Positions 1 through 9,830 are shown, counted from the first letter of the stretch. The stretch is DNA of 64,000 nt from Sessilibacter corallicola (GCF_021290925.1 NZ_JAJSLX010000002.1:1541749-1605748), one strand, 5' to 3'. The notes: generated by a model from the letters alone, not told the origin. Numbers and translations: made by a program.

Positions 1-1
1 A

Positions 2-190
2 ACGGCGGGTTACAAGCGTGGTTACACCGAATACGTTCAAGAAAAAGCGGTAGAAATGATTGAAGCAGGGGTCGTGAATATCGACGATATGGTAACGCAC
101 CGAATTAAATTGGAACAAATCGAAGAAGCTTTCCATATGATTCAAAAAGGTGAAGAAAATATTCGTAAAATTCTTATTGAGTTCGAATAA
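2..190 (+). CDS. Zinc-dependent alcohol dehydrogenase, C-terminal fragment
   Basis: The reading frame is open from the window edge to a TAA at 188-190, giving about 62 residues. They include a segment like IEEAFHMIQKGEENIRKILI, the closing helix and strand typical of medium-chain zinc-binding dehydrogenases (threonine/sorbitol dehydrogenase type). The catalytic and zinc-binding parts lie outside the window, so the substrate cannot be judged. It ends only 5 bases before the oxidoreductase gene on the same strand, so the two are probably co-transcribed and act on related sugar or polyol substrates. Confidence 0.75.
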   Translation, partial: TAGYKRGYTEYVQEKAVEMIEAGVVNIDDMVTHRIKLEQIEEAFHMIQKGEENIRKILIEFE

Positions 191-195
191 TCGTC

Positions 196-1299
196 GTGGA
201 CGGTAATTTATCGATCGGCATAGTTGGCTGTGGGAGTATTACCGAAATAGGTATACTTCCACACCTAGCGTTGCATGGCGTTGCTGTGGAAGCGCTTTGC
301 GATATTGCTTTGCCCCGTGTTGAACTCTTGGCCGATCAATACCACGTGCCAAAACGCTACACGGATTATCAAAAATTACTTGATGATTCCAATATTAATG
401 CGCTTATTATTGCCTCGCCAATTACATTGCATTATCAGCAGGCTCATGCGGCATTAACGGCAGGAAAGCACGTATACGTGCAAAAAACGTTTACCGAAAC
501 CAGTCAACAAGCGTATGAATTAATCGATATTGCTCAGAATAAAAACCTAACGCTCGCGGCCTCTCCTGGGCAAATTCTATTGCCTGTTATGAAAAAAGCA
601 GCGGAATTAATTTGTAACGATTACCTAGGAACCATCTACAGTGCAATTTCTGTCAATTGGGCGCCTGGGCACGAGTATGAGCCGAGCCGTCAAGATACGT
701 CTAATTCTGCGTTGAACCCAAATTGGTACTATCAGCCCGGTGGTGGACCACTGCGCGATATGGGTATTTACGCACTCCACACGTTAATCAGTTTGTTAGG
801 TGATGTTGAAGAAGTTTTTGCTTACGCAAATACACCTGTTGCCGAGAAAACCTGGGGTGAATCTAAAATACCAGTAAATACGCCGGACAATTACGGCATT
901 AATCTCAAATTTAACAATGGCACTTTAGCCCAAGTTGTCACTGGTTTTTGTTCGATGCCGGCATTGGTTGAATGGGGACACATAAGCATTGTTGGTTCTA
1001 TGGGTGCTATGGATATTCGGCGAGTTCCCGGATTTGGGTCACGCTATGAACTCGTTATAAATCATAATCACTCAAGCGAGGTAGAACGATTCAGTTTTGG
1101 CTCTGGCCTGGGTGATGTGAGTGACGCTATTGACGAAGCACATGTGGCTTTGGATATTCTTGATTTTCTCACGGCGGTAAAAAATAAGAAAAAACCGGGC
1201 GCAAGCCCCAATACGGCTGTGAAAGCGATTGCGTTGGTTGAGGCAATTGAATATTCCATTGATACTCGCCAACCTGTATCTGTGAGTTACAAAAAATAA
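196..1299 (+). CDS. Gfo/Idh/MocA family NAD(P)-dependent oxidoreductase
   Basis: A 367-residue protein of normal family length. The N-terminal Rossmann fold opens with GIVGCGSITE (residues about 8-17), followed by a second beta-alpha unit and the motif GKHVYVQKTFTET near residues 91-103, where the family's conserved EKP is replaced by QKT. A substrate-binding alpha/beta domain with a GGGPLRDMGIYALH motif follows. Members oxidise or reduce sugars, inositols or their derivatives. The GTG start at 196 is 5 bases after the dehydrogenase stop, which indicates one transcript. The QKT variant of the usual catalytic lysine-proline region is still lysine-containing. The substrate is unknown; the neighbouring glucosidase suggests a glucose-derived or 3-keto-sugar compound (inference). 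Confidence 0.85.
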   Translation: MDGNLSIGIVGCGSITEIGILPHLALHGVAVEALCDIALPRVELLADQYHVPKRYTDYQKLLDDSNINALIIASPITLHYQQAHAALTAGKHVYVQKTFTETSQQAYELIDIAQNKNLTLAASPGQILLPVMKKAAELICNDYLGTIYSAISVNWAPGHEYEPSRQDTSNSALNPNWYYQPGGGPLRDMGIYALHTLISLLGDVEEVFAYANTPVAEKTWGESKIPVNTPDNYGINLKFNNGTLAQVVTGFCSMPALVEWGHISIVGSMGAMDIRRVPGFGSRYELVINHNHSSEVERFSFGSGLGDVSDAIDEAHVALDILDFLTAVKNKKKPGASPNTAVKAIALVEAIEYSIDTRQPVSVSYKK

Positions 1300-1454
1300 T
1301 AAAGTATAAACACATGGCTTAATAAAATGCTTAAGTCATTATTCAAACATTCAAAAATATGCATCGGGAGAGTAGCGGTTTTTTTAGTTTCTTTTTGCTG
1401 GTTTATTCTTGTTAACTTCTTTTGGTTAGTTTCTGGATTAGTGATTTTTCTTAA

Positions 1455-1527
1455 AAATTAAGTGGAAATTAAGAAGATTTCGGCTTGCTAGAAGAAATTG
1501 AAGTTCGGTATCTTAATGCATTAAGAA
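1455..1527. promoter_or_regulatory. LacI-type operator region upstream of the alpha-glucosidase
   Basis: The 325-base gap before the glucosidase holds two direct copies of AAATTAAG (1455-1462, 1466-1473; 11-base period). Further on is the palindrome CTTAATGCATTAAG at 1512-1525, followed by AA. The same arrangement occurs twice upstream of the TonB receptor. The palindrome is the size expected for a LacI-family dimer, and the regulator gene lies between the two target genes. I see nothing coding in the gap. Confidence 0.7.
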
Positions 1528-1624
1528 CTTATAAAAATCTCCGGCTATTAACGCGAAAAAGAAAGTTATTACATTATTACTGTAACGAACAGTTTCTAAT
1601 TTTCGTGCCGAAAAATATGAAGGT

Positions 1625-3262
1625 ATGACAGTGGACATTATTACGAAAGACCAAAATTCTCTTTGGTGGAAAGGTGCAACCATTTATCAAATTTATCCAC
1701 GCAGCTACTGCGATGCCAATCAAGATGGCATGGGTGATTTGGCTGGCATTACCTCTAAGCTTGGTTACATTGCCAGTTTAGGTGTTGATGCAATATGGAT
1801 TTCTCCCTTTTTTACCTCACCCATGAAAGATTTTGGTTACGATATTTCTAATTATCGTGATGTTGATCCTACCTTCGGTTCTCTCGAAGATTTTCGAGCA
1901 TTATTAAATACCGCTCATGCGTTGAATTTAAAAGTGATTATTGATCAGGTATACAGCCACACTTCTGATCAGCACGCTTGGTTTACGGAAAGCCGACAAG
2001 ATCGTACAAACCCTAAAGCCGACTGGTATGTATGGGCAGATCCGAAAGCCGATGGAACGCCTCCGAACAATTGGTTGTCGCTGTTTGGTGGTAAGGCCTG
2101 GAGCTGGGATTCTCGTCGTGAGCAATATTATCTGCATAACTTTTTAGACAGCCAACCCGATTTAAATTTTCACAATCCACAAGTGCGCGAAGCCCAATTA
2201 GAGAATGCTCGTTTTTGGTTGGACATGGGTGTTGATGGATTCCGACTTGATGTCGTTAATTTTTATTACCACAGCAAAGGGTTGGAAGATAACCCAGCAA
2301 CGCCAACGGACGAGCCAAAAACCTTAGCTGTATCATCGGATAATCCCTACTGTCTACAGCGTCATCGCTACGATATTAGCCAGCCGGAAAATCTAGAATT
2401 TTTACGTGATTTACGCAATGTGTTAAACGATTACCCAAACACCACGACGGTTGGAGAAATCAGTGCCGACGACCCTTTGGTGATTATGTCTCAGTACACA
2501 TCGGGTAACGATAAATTGCACATGGCGTACACGTTTGATCTTCTTAAAGAACATTGCAGCGCCGATTACATTCGCGGTGTGATTTCTACCATTGAAGAAA
2601 GAATAGGGGATGGCTGGCCGTGTTGGGCCATTTCTAATCACGATGTGATGAGATACACCACCCGTTGGGGTGACAATGAGGGTCTCCACTTTTCTCGTGT
2701 TGCTGTTGCGATGCTGATGTCATTGCGTGGTAGCGTTTGTTTGTACCAGGGCGATGAGTTGGGCTTGCCCGAAGCTGACGTTCCTTACGACGATATCCAA
2801 GATCCTTACGGTTTGCCATTTTGGCCGAAATACAAAGGCAGAGACGGTTGTCGCACACCCATGGTTTGGAGTGATTCTGAAAACGGTGGTTTTTCAGAGG
2901 TAAAACCCTGGTTGCCGGTTGATAAACGTCATTTAGGGTTATCGGTTGATCAACAAGAAAATCAACTTGAAAGTACATTGAATTCGATCAGACAATTAAT
3001 TACTTGGCGAAAAGGCCAACCCGCTTTAATTAATGGTGAAATCGAAATCCTGAGTGACGAAGGTGAAATGTTGTTGTGGACTCGAACCTGTGCGGAGCAA
3101 AAACTGTTGGTTGCACTGAATATGACCGGGGATACGCTTCGCAGCCCATTAACGGTTGGTATAAAAAGCTTATTAACAGGTCACGGGTTTCATGGGTCTA
3201 TAGAAGATGAAACCATTGTTTTGGGTCCGTACGAGGCTTTATTTGCAGAAATTTCCGATTGA
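1625..3262 (+). CDS. Alpha-glucosidase, glycoside hydrolase family 13
   Basis: A 545-residue protein of normal length for bacterial GH13 alpha-glucosidases and oligo-1,6-glucosidases. The four GH13 motifs are visible: region I DQVYSHTS near residue 108, region II GFRLDVVNF with the nucleophile Asp near 208, region III GEISADDP with the acid/base Glu near 278, and region IV ISNHDVMR near 338. There is no signal peptide, so it acts in the cytoplasm on an imported alpha-glucoside. The start ATG at 1625 follows an AAGGT-like ribosome site. It is probably the hydrolase of the locus controlled by the LacI gene downstream. The adjacent glycerol kinase and dehydrogenase raise glucosylglycerol as substrate; maltose or isomaltose remain alternatives. 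Confidence 0.9.
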   Translation: MTVDIITKDQNSLWWKGATIYQIYPRSYCDANQDGMGDLAGITSKLGYIASLGVDAIWISPFFTSPMKDFGYDISNYRDVDPTFGSLEDFRALLNTAHALNLKVIIDQVYSHTSDQHAWFTESRQDRTNPKADWYVWADPKADGTPPNNWLSLFGGKAWSWDSRREQYYLHNFLDSQPDLNFHNPQVREAQLENARFWLDMGVDGFRLDVVNFYYHSKGLEDNPATPTDEPKTLAVSSDNPYCLQRHRYDISQPENLEFLRDLRNVLNDYPNTTTVGEISADDPLVIMSQYTSGNDKLHMAYTFDLLKEHCSADYIRGVISTIEERIGDGWPCWAISNHDVMRYTTRWGDNEGLHFSRVAVAMLMSLRGSVCLYQGDELGLPEADVPYDDIQDPYGLPFWPKYKGRDGCRTPMVWSDSENGGFSEVKPWLPVDKRHLGLSVDQQENQLESTLNSIRQLITWRKGQPALINGEIEILSDEGEMLLWTRTCAEQKLLVALNMTGDTLRSPLTVGIKSLLTGHGFHGSIEDETIVLGPYEALFAEISD

Positions 3263-3354
3263 TTTTAGAGTTTAATCACTGGCTCCTTTAATAAAAGGTT
3301 GTCTACTATCAATCGATAAACAATGTAATTTTACTGAAAAACAGGAGTTGCACG

Positions 3355-4401
3355 GTGGTAAAAACGGTAGGTAAATTAACACTCAAAGATGTGGCCGCAC
3401 AATTGGGGGTTTCTAACGCTACTGTTTCCAATGCATTTAATCGGCCGGGCCAACTGTCGCGTGAATTGCGTGAACACATTCTCGATCAGTGTCGAGTTAT
3501 TGGTTATCCCGGACCGAATGCCGCCGCGCGCAGTTTGCGCACAGGTAAAACTGGAATTATTGGGGTTATGTTATCCAACTACCTGAGCTACAGCTTTTCC
3601 GATCCTGTTGCGCATCAATTTTTGCAAGGTTTGGCTGAGGTATTTGAAGAGCGCGAATACAATTTATTGGTTATGCCATCGCGCGATCACGTTAAGTTAA
3701 CCAGCGGCTACGAATCCTTTGTTGATGGCTTTATTGTTTACGGGCCGCCGCAACCTCAAAAGCTGGATCAATTAATCAGCCAGCATAAAAGTATTATTAC
3801 CGTTGATTTTGAAATCGAAGGCTGTGTTTCGGTTAACATCGACAATTACGCTGGTGCGCTCGCCTGTGCTGAACACGCATTAGCGTCTATGTCTTCTTCT
3901 GGGCACGCAGCCATACTGGGTTTACGAATTAATGATCAGAATCGAGTTTGCCGTTTAGAAGAAGGTTTGCTGTTTGCTGAATCGACCATCACTATTCAGC
4001 GCTTGCGCGGTTTTCAAGACGCGGCCAAAGCTTACAAAACGCCCATTCATCCGAGGATGATTTGGCAAATTCCCGACAACACCCACAAGCAGGGTTATCA
4101 AGCCGCAAAAGAAGCGCTCATGTCTGATCCAAGGCCCGAAGTGCTCCTATGCATGAGTGACAGAATTGCACTGGCGGCGTTACAGGCGGCGCGTCATTTG
4201 GGACTGCGTGTTCCCGAAGACGTAAAAATTACTGGGTTTGATGATATTCCCGAATCTCATACGCAGCATCCAACACTCACTACAGTGCATCAACAGAGCA
4301 AAGATAAAGGCACCATTGCCGCTGAAATTTTTCTTGGTATGCGTGAAGAAAAAAGCCTGGTTTTGGCTACTGAACTAATGATTCGCGAAAGTTGCCCTTA
4401 G
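3355..4401 (+). CDS. LacI-family transcriptional regulator
   Basis: A 348-residue regulator. The N-terminal helix-turn-helix LTLKDVAAQLGVSNATVSNAFN (about residues 8-29) and the hinge helix region NAAARSLRTGKTG are typical of LacI/GalR proteins. A periplasmic-binding-protein-like sugar-sensing domain follows (GIIGVMLSNYLSYSF onward), ending with the FDDIPESHTQHPTLTTVHQ motif. Translation starts at GTG 3355 after CAGGAG. It sits between the hydrolase and the receptor, both of which carry matching palindromes, so it most likely represses them and is released by the imported sugar. A related AATCGAT-centred palindrome at about 3310-3320 could provide autoregulation (weak). Confidence 0.92.
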   Translation: MVKTVGKLTLKDVAAQLGVSNATVSNAFNRPGQLSRELREHILDQCRVIGYPGPNAAARSLRTGKTGIIGVMLSNYLSYSFSDPVAHQFLQGLAEVFEEREYNLLVMPSRDHVKLTSGYESFVDGFIVYGPPQPQKLDQLISQHKSIITVDFEIEGCVSVNIDNYAGALACAEHALASMSSSGHAAILGLRINDQNRVCRLEEGLLFAESTITIQRLRGFQDAAKAYKTPIHPRMIWQIPDNTHKQGYQAAKEALMSDPRPEVLLCMSDRIALAALQAARHLGLRVPEDVKITGFDDIPESHTQHPTLTTVHQQSKDKGTIAAEIFLGMREEKSLVLATELMIRESCP

Positions 4402-4436
4402 TATTTTATCTTCTTTTTAGCGGTATTTTTTGCTGT

Positions 4437-4523
4437 AAATTAAGTGAAAATTAAGAAAGTTGAGCACTTGTAGTGGTTCTCGGATTAGGCGAATATTAGA
4501 TCAGTTTCTTAATGGATTAAGAA
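4437..4523. promoter_or_regulatory. LacI-type operator region, distal copy upstream of the TonB receptor
   Basis: Two AAATTAAG copies at 4437-4444 and 4448-4455 (11-base period) precede the 18-base palindrome TTCTTAATGGATTAAGAA at 4506-4523. The palindrome is perfect except for its central GG. The arrangement repeats at 4835-4921 with identical internal spacing (71 bases). The 660-base gap between the regulator and receptor genes otherwise shows no gene. Confidence 0.7.
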
Positions 4524-4834
4524 GATTATTTAAACAAAAGTAATCTAAAGAAGAGTGTGGTGTTCTTTAGTTTTAATAAATAAGAATAATTGCAGTCCAT
4601 TCAAAACGGATAACACCGAACAAATTAACGTATTGACGAGCCAAGTACTATAAAAATTTCGTCAGTAATAATTCTTGGTAATTTATCGTTAAATTCCCAA
4701 GAATACATTCAAAAAGATCTATCTTTAGTTTTAAAGAATGACGATTAAATCAGTATTTTGAACATAATTATTGTTTTAAAAGTTAGCTCTAAAAATTAAC
4801 AGAAAACGTATTAAACCACTTTTATTCGGTACAA

Positions 4835-4921
4835 AAATTAAGTCTAAATTAAGCCTGGTTACCGCTTGTTGTTTAGCCTTAAAAGAGTGAATAATAACTA
4901 TTATTCTTAATCGATTAAGAA
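4835..4921. promoter_or_regulatory. LacI-type operator region, proximal copy upstream of the TonB receptor
   Basis: AAATTAAG copies at 4835-4842 and 4846-4853 precede the perfect 18-base palindrome TTCTTAATCGATTAAGAA at 4904-4921. The central CG step is the signature of LacI-family operators. It lies about 145 bases before the receptor start, compatible with a long leader. Confidence 0.75.
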
Positions 4922-5065
4922 TTAAGTGTTTAAAGCTCTCTGTAAAAACTGTCTGTTTTTAAAGATGTTATGTCTGGATTGAAAATAAGAAATAACGCAT
5001 TCAATTCTTCGACAATATAATTCAATACCAAAACAACCTAATAATAGAGTTGGTGGAGATTAGTG

Positions 5066-7999
5066 ATGACTAAAATAAAAATAAAAATAAAAAACCGAAA
5101 CCTATCATTTGCGTTTAAGAAGCACAAACTTGCGCAATGCATTAAATACATTTCACATGAGGGCGTTCAATGGTCAAATCCGTTTGTTAAATTACCTGTG
5201 CGTGCCTTGGCATTATCAAGTTTGATTGCTCTACCAACCTACGCTCAAGAAAACATCCTCGAAGAAGTTACCGTTACCGGTATTCGAAGCAGTTTGGAAT
5301 CGGCTGCGAATTTAAAAGAGAACGCCGACGGTGTGGTTGATGCAATTTCAGCAGAAGATATTGGTAAATTTCCAGACTCAAACGTTGCCGAATCTCTTCA
5401 ACGAATTACTGGTGTTGCTATTACTCGCGGACGTGGTGGTGACGGCCAATTTGTGACGATTCGTGGATTAGGCGAAGAATTCAACGCGGTTACTTTTAAC
5501 GGTCGCTTACTCGCTACCGAAAACCGCGGCCGAGAATTCAGCTTTGATGTTATTGCTTCGGAATTAATTCGAACAGCAACCGTTAATAAAACCTCCATTG
5601 CGTCTTTAGGTGACGGCAGTATTGGTGGCCGAGTTAATGTCGAAACGGCCAAACCTCTGGACGATCCGGGCCTTCATATTGCTGGTTCCGTTGCCAGTCA
5701 ATACGATGAGCTTTCCGATGAATTCGGTCCAAAGTTTTCAGGTATTGTCAGTAATTCTTTTAACGATGATACTCTCGGTGCATTATTTTCATTTGCGTAT
5801 CAAAAACGCGATTTACGATCAGATGTTGCAGAAGCACTCGGGTTTTTTGAGGTTGACGTGGATACCTCTGGTAGCATTGATGACCCGAACGATGCAATTC
5901 CGATTGCACCCGGCGGCGAAGGATTATTTATTCCAGCACTGTCGGTGTTATCAAGCCCTGAAGAACGCGAGCGTTACAGCGGTACATTTGCCCTTCAATG
6001 GCAGCCGAATATTAATACCGATATTACCTTTGACGCGCTTTATTCTCATTACGAAAGTCCAGCAACTGCGGTTGGTTACTCTATTTTTCCATTCGATGCC
6101 TCACTGGTAGAGCCAGGCAGCGTTCAATTTAACGATGCCGGAGCTATTACCAATGCGACTTACCGATCGGCTCCAGATGGGAGTAATTTCCTGGTAAACG
6201 ATTTCTTAGCGCGTTCTACCGAATCTGATGCCGACACCATTGCGCTCGGATTAAATGGTAAATTCCAAATTAATGAACGTTTATCATTAACGGGTGATAT
6301 TTCTTGGTCAAACGCAGACGGTACTCGTGATGATACTGGTTCCGACGATGGCAGTGGTCGTTTCTTTGTTGTGGGTGTTCGCGGTGCAGAAGCGACAATT
6401 TCTCCTGGAGACGAAGTTCCTAATCTGTCATTCACCGGCCCCGACAGCTTAGTGACCGACGCCGCTTCGTTGGCTGCTGCGAATCAGATTCCGTTGGATC
6501 AATTAGACCCAGATAATTTTAGAGCGCACTTCGCGCGAGATTCCAGTTTCGTTATCGATGATGAAATCTTCTCCATTAAACTCGATGGTTTATTTGAGTT
6601 CGATGAAGAAACATCATTGCAATTTGGTTTTGATTTTACAGATCGTGAAAAAGAAAGTCGGGCAATCAATAATAACCCAACCAACTGTTTCTTTTGTGGT
6701 TATAACACCGCACTGCGCGATGTAAACCCAGAAGTATTTGATGCCTTCTTTGCTAACGGTGCTCCGACTAACGATCCCGATATTTTAGATGCAACAAGTG
6801 CTAATATTGCTCGAAGCTTTGTTACCTTTGATGCGGATTTTCTAGAAGAGTTGTATGCCGGCAGTGCTATTCCTGGCGCTTCTGATGCATTAGTACCCTT
6901 GTTCCGTCCGGCGGAATCGACAGTGGTTGAAGAAACGGTAATCGGTGCGTATTTCCAGGCAAACCTTGCTGGTGAATTAGGCGGAATTCCTTGGAATGGT
7001 AACGCTGGTGTTCGATTTGCTTACACCGAATCCGAATCCATCGGTGCGCAAAACCAAATTATTGGTCGAATTGATCAAGGGGCGGGTAACCAAACGTTTT
7101 TAAGAAGTGAAGCCACGCCAGTTTCATTCTCTAATGAATATTTTGATGTATTACCGTCGTTTAATATTAATTTCACCTTGGATGACGGCCTGTATTTGCG
7201 CGCAGCCTGGTCGCAGTCATTAACTCGACCTACCTTGACTGATTTATCCACTGCGTTCTCAATTCCTTCTACCAACGTTGGATTGGAATCGATCTCTCGC
7301 GGTAATCCTGAACTCGACCCAATTCGTGCCGATAACTTTGATTTATCTCTTGAATATTTTGGTGATCGAGTGAATGCGTCTGCGGCCGTGTTCTATAAAA
7401 CCATTGACGGTTTTGTTTCTAACGTGACCACGCCAACGTTGATTGATGTGGGCCCAAGCACGGACCAAGATCCAAACAACAACATTCCAGATGGTACCGT
7501 AACCGATCAGAGCTTCTTTGTTGAGTTTGATGCAACCCAGCCTGAAAACTCGGATAACGCCGATGTTTACGGTCTTGAATTAGCCGGTCAGTACTTGTGG
7601 GATAGCGGTTGGGGCATGTTGGCCAACATTACCTTTGCCGACAGCAGTGTCGATGGTCTTACCGAACAAACGTCTACTTTAGAGAATATTTCAGATGTTT
7701 CATGGAATGTCTCCGCATTTTATGAAAACTACGGATTCTCTACCCGTTTGTCGGTGAATAATCGTGGTGACTACGTTCAAACAACCGTTGGTGAGAGTGG
7801 TTTTACCGAAGTAGTTGATGAATATATGCAAATTGATTTCACGGCAAGCTATGAAGTTTCAGATTCACTGACCGTGTTTTTTGAAGGCATAAACTTAGGT
7901 GATGAAGCACTGTTTGTTTATTCCGGCACACGTTCACGCTTGCAAACCTTTGAAGAAAACGGTCGTCGATTTGCACTGGGTATTCGTGGCTCTTTCTAA
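5066..7999 (+). CDS. TonB-dependent receptor (Caulobacter-type sugar receptor)
   Basis: An outer-membrane active transporter of 977 residues. A long basic N-terminus (about 45 residues) precedes a hydrophobic signal segment ending in PTYAQ. The plug domain begins EEVTVTGIRSSLESAANLKENADGVVDAISAEDIGKFPDSNVAESLQRITGV, the hallmark of the TIGR01782-type receptors used for maltodextrins and other glycosides. The beta-barrel ends with FALGIRGSF, with a terminal aromatic residue as required for assembly. GTG 5063 immediately precedes ATG 5066; I choose the ATG because GGTGGAG lies 8-14 bases upstream. It presumably imports the alpha-glucoside hydrolysed by the GH13 enzyme, under control of the LacI regulator. 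Confidence 0.93.
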   Translation: MTKIKIKIKNRNLSFAFKKHKLAQCIKYISHEGVQWSNPFVKLPVRALALSSLIALPTYAQENILEEVTVTGIRSSLESAANLKENADGVVDAISAEDIGKFPDSNVAESLQRITGVAITRGRGGDGQFVTIRGLGEEFNAVTFNGRLLATENRGREFSFDVIASELIRTATVNKTSIASLGDGSIGGRVNVETAKPLDDPGLHIAGSVASQYDELSDEFGPKFSGIVSNSFNDDTLGALFSFAYQKRDLRSDVAEALGFFEVDVDTSGSIDDPNDAIPIAPGGEGLFIPALSVLSSPEERERYSGTFALQWQPNINTDITFDALYSHYESPATAVGYSIFPFDASLVEPGSVQFNDAGAITNATYRSAPDGSNFLVNDFLARSTESDADTIALGLNGKFQINERLSLTGDISWSNADGTRDDTGSDDGSGRFFVVGVRGAEATISPGDEVPNLSFTGPDSLVTDAASLAAANQIPLDQLDPDNFRAHFARDSSFVIDDEIFSIKLDGLFEFDEETSLQFGFDFTDREKESRAINNNPTNCFFCGYNTALRDVNPEVFDAFFANGAPTNDPDILDATSANIARSFVTFDADFLEELYAGSAIPGASDALVPLFRPAESTVVEETVIGAYFQANLAGELGGIPWNGNAGVRFAYTESESIGAQNQIIGRIDQGAGNQTFLRSEATPVSFSNEYFDVLPSFNINFTLDDGLYLRAAWSQSLTRPTLTDLSTAFSIPSTNVGLESISRGNPELDPIRADNFDLSLEYFGDRVNASAAVFYKTIDGFVSNVTTPTLIDVGPSTDQDPNNNIPDGTVTDQSFFVEFDATQPENSDNADVYGLELAGQYLWDSGWGMLANITFADSSVDGLTEQTSTLENISDVSWNVSAFYENYGFSTRLSVNNRGDYVQTTVGESGFTEVVDEYMQIDFTASYEVSDSLTVFFEGINLGDEALFVYSGTRSRLQTFEENGRRFALGIRGSF

Positions 8000-8023
8000 G
8001 ATCGATTAGCGAATACAAGTGAA

Positions 8024-8055
8024 AACCTAGGAGAGCAGGATTGCTTTCCTAGGTT
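8024..8055 (+). terminator. Stem-loop after the TonB receptor
   Basis: Perfect 9-base arms AACCTAGGA and TCCTAGGTT flank a 14-base loop that itself contains AGC/GCT pairing. There is no long T-run, so it may be a weak terminator or an mRNA 3' stabiliser between the receptor and the symporter. Confidence 0.5.
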
Positions 8056-8120
8056 GTAGACAATGTATGACTCATTAATAATAAATAGACTGCAACATTT
8101 GTTGTATCAAGTAACCTTTT

Positions 8121-8140
8121 AATTATAGGTTCCTATAATT
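8121..8140. promoter_or_regulatory. Perfect palindrome upstream of the symporter
   Basis: AATTATAGGTTCCTATAATT: 9-base arms around a TT centre, 65 bases before the symporter start. It has no T-tail and is too compact for a hairpin terminator, so an operator is more likely. It does not match the LacI palindrome of the locus. Confidence 0.4.
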
Positions 8141-8204
8141 CAGACTACTCATTGCTGCTGAATAAGTGAGTTACTGAGGTTTAGATCCCATAGAGGTAAA
8201 TAAT

Positions 8205-9686
8205 ATGGACATGCAGTATCTACAAATTGCGGTCTTTTTTCTGATTTCTGGCCTGATTGGTCTGGCGACTTATTTCAAATGTCGCGATGCAAAAAAATCC
8301 GAAGATCATTCGGTCAAAGGTGAAAACAAAGAGGTTTTTCTTGCTGGGGGTGGGCTTTCTTGGATTTTTGTTGCAGGTTCAATCACCTTAACAAATTTAA
8401 GTACCGATCAATTGGTTGGAATGAACGGCAACCAAATGGCTCTATTAGTGTGGTGGGAATTTGCCGCAGTTATCGGTCTGATTATATTAGCAAAAGTTTT
8501 TCTTCCTGTTTATTACCGTTACGGATGTACCACAACAACCGAATTGTTAGAAAAACGCTACAAAGACCACCGTATTCGCGCTTTGGTAAGTATTTTATTT
8601 TTATTGGGTAATATTTTTATTTATTTGCCGGTGATGTTATACGGCGGCTCGTTATTCATGCAAACCATGTTTAATGTTGACTTACCAATTATTGTTCTGG
8701 CAGTTGCTTTTGCTCTTGTGGGCGCAGCGTATGCGGTCTTTGGCGGATTAAGAGCGGTTGCGGTTTCTGATACCTACAGTGGTGTTTTGTTGCTGGGGTT
8801 AGGTTTGTTGGTGGTGTTTTTAGCGTTAAAAGCAATTAATTTTGATTTCTCGGGTATTCCCGCTGAGCGTTTAACGTTAATTGGTGATAAAGATTCTCCC
8901 ATTCCTTGGACTACGTTATTCACCGGAATGATTTTTATCCAGACTTATTACTGGAGCACCAATCAAACCATCACCCAGCGAGCAATGGCGTCACCGAGTT
9001 TAGAAGAAGGTCAAAAGGGCGTTTACGTTGCAGCCATTGTTCGATTAATGATTGTTCCGCCGTTGATTGTATTGCCAGGTATTGTGTCTTATAAATTGTA
9101 CGGAAATATTGGTGATGCTGCATATGGAAGAATTGTCGGTGACGTGTTACCTATGTGGTTATCCGGCGCCTTTGCCGCTGCGATTGCCGCTGCCGTATTA
9201 ACCAGCTTCAACAGTGTTTTAAATTCTTCCACCGCATTGTATGTGTGTGATATTCACGAGAAATATTTTGGCAAAGTTGCCAATGTGCCCAAACTGAATG
9301 CCGTTATTACCATGGGTTTTGTTTGTATCGCGCTGCTATTGGTGCCCGTATACAGTGGTGCGGTGAGTATTATTAATTTACTTCAACAATTAAACGGGCT
9401 ACTCAGCATGCCGATTCTGTCTGCGTTTATTGTTGGTTTGTTGTTTAAAAATGTTGATGCCCGAGCCGCAATCATTGCAGTTGTAGTCGGCGTTTTGGAA
9501 TACGCAGTGTTCACCTTTGTTTGGACACCAACTCATTATATTCACTTAATGTTTGTTACGTTGATTTGTTGTGTTGCTATTGCGTTAATTGCCAATCGTT
9601 TTCTCTTCGGTGGTCATACAGAATTGGTGTTTGGCCAAGTAAAAAAATTATCAAATGACGATCACCACGTGACGTCAATGAAATAG
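8205..9686 (+). CDS. Sodium:solute symporter (SSS family), probable sugar importer
   Basis: A 493-residue inner-membrane protein with about 13-14 hydrophobic helices. It begins with a membrane segment at residues 5-25. The motifs FLAGGGLSWIFVAGSITLTNLSTDQLVGMNG (about residues 45-75) and AAYAVFGGLRAVAVSDTYSG (about 170-190) are characteristic of SLC5-type sodium:sugar symporters. It follows the outer-membrane receptor and precedes glycerol kinase, so it probably carries the same glycoside across the inner membrane. This completes an uptake route of receptor, symporter and cytoplasmic hydrolase. Confidence 0.9.
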   Translation: MDMQYLQIAVFFLISGLIGLATYFKCRDAKKSEDHSVKGENKEVFLAGGGLSWIFVAGSITLTNLSTDQLVGMNGNQMALLVWWEFAAVIGLIILAKVFLPVYYRYGCTTTTELLEKRYKDHRIRALVSILFLLGNIFIYLPVMLYGGSLFMQTMFNVDLPIIVLAVAFALVGAAYAVFGGLRAVAVSDTYSGVLLLGLGLLVVFLALKAINFDFSGIPAERLTLIGDKDSPIPWTTLFTGMIFIQTYYWSTNQTITQRAMASPSLEEGQKGVYVAAIVRLMIVPPLIVLPGIVSYKLYGNIGDAAYGRIVGDVLPMWLSGAFAAAIAAAVLTSFNSVLNSSTALYVCDIHEKYFGKVANVPKLNAVITMGFVCIALLLVPVYSGAVSIINLLQQLNGLLSMPILSAFIVGLLFKNVDARAAIIAVVVGVLEYAVFTFVWTPTHYIHLMFVTLICCVAIALIANRFLFGGHTELVFGQVKKLSNDDHHVTSMK

Positions 9687-9830
9687 CTGAATCTATGAGT
9701 GTATGTAGTTGATCCCAGAAAATATTAGACGCAGGGATGTGTCACTTTTTTAGTTATTTTTTAGGCATCAATCATACAAAAATTTAGCGTTATAGATTAC
9801 CGAAGAATTCTGTTTGTGGAGAACAACGTC

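Noticed and set aside
3305..3325. AATCGAT palindrome before lacI as an autoregulatory operator
   Set aside because: The arms outside the central hexamer do not match CTTAAT/ATTAAG; kept only as a weak remark.
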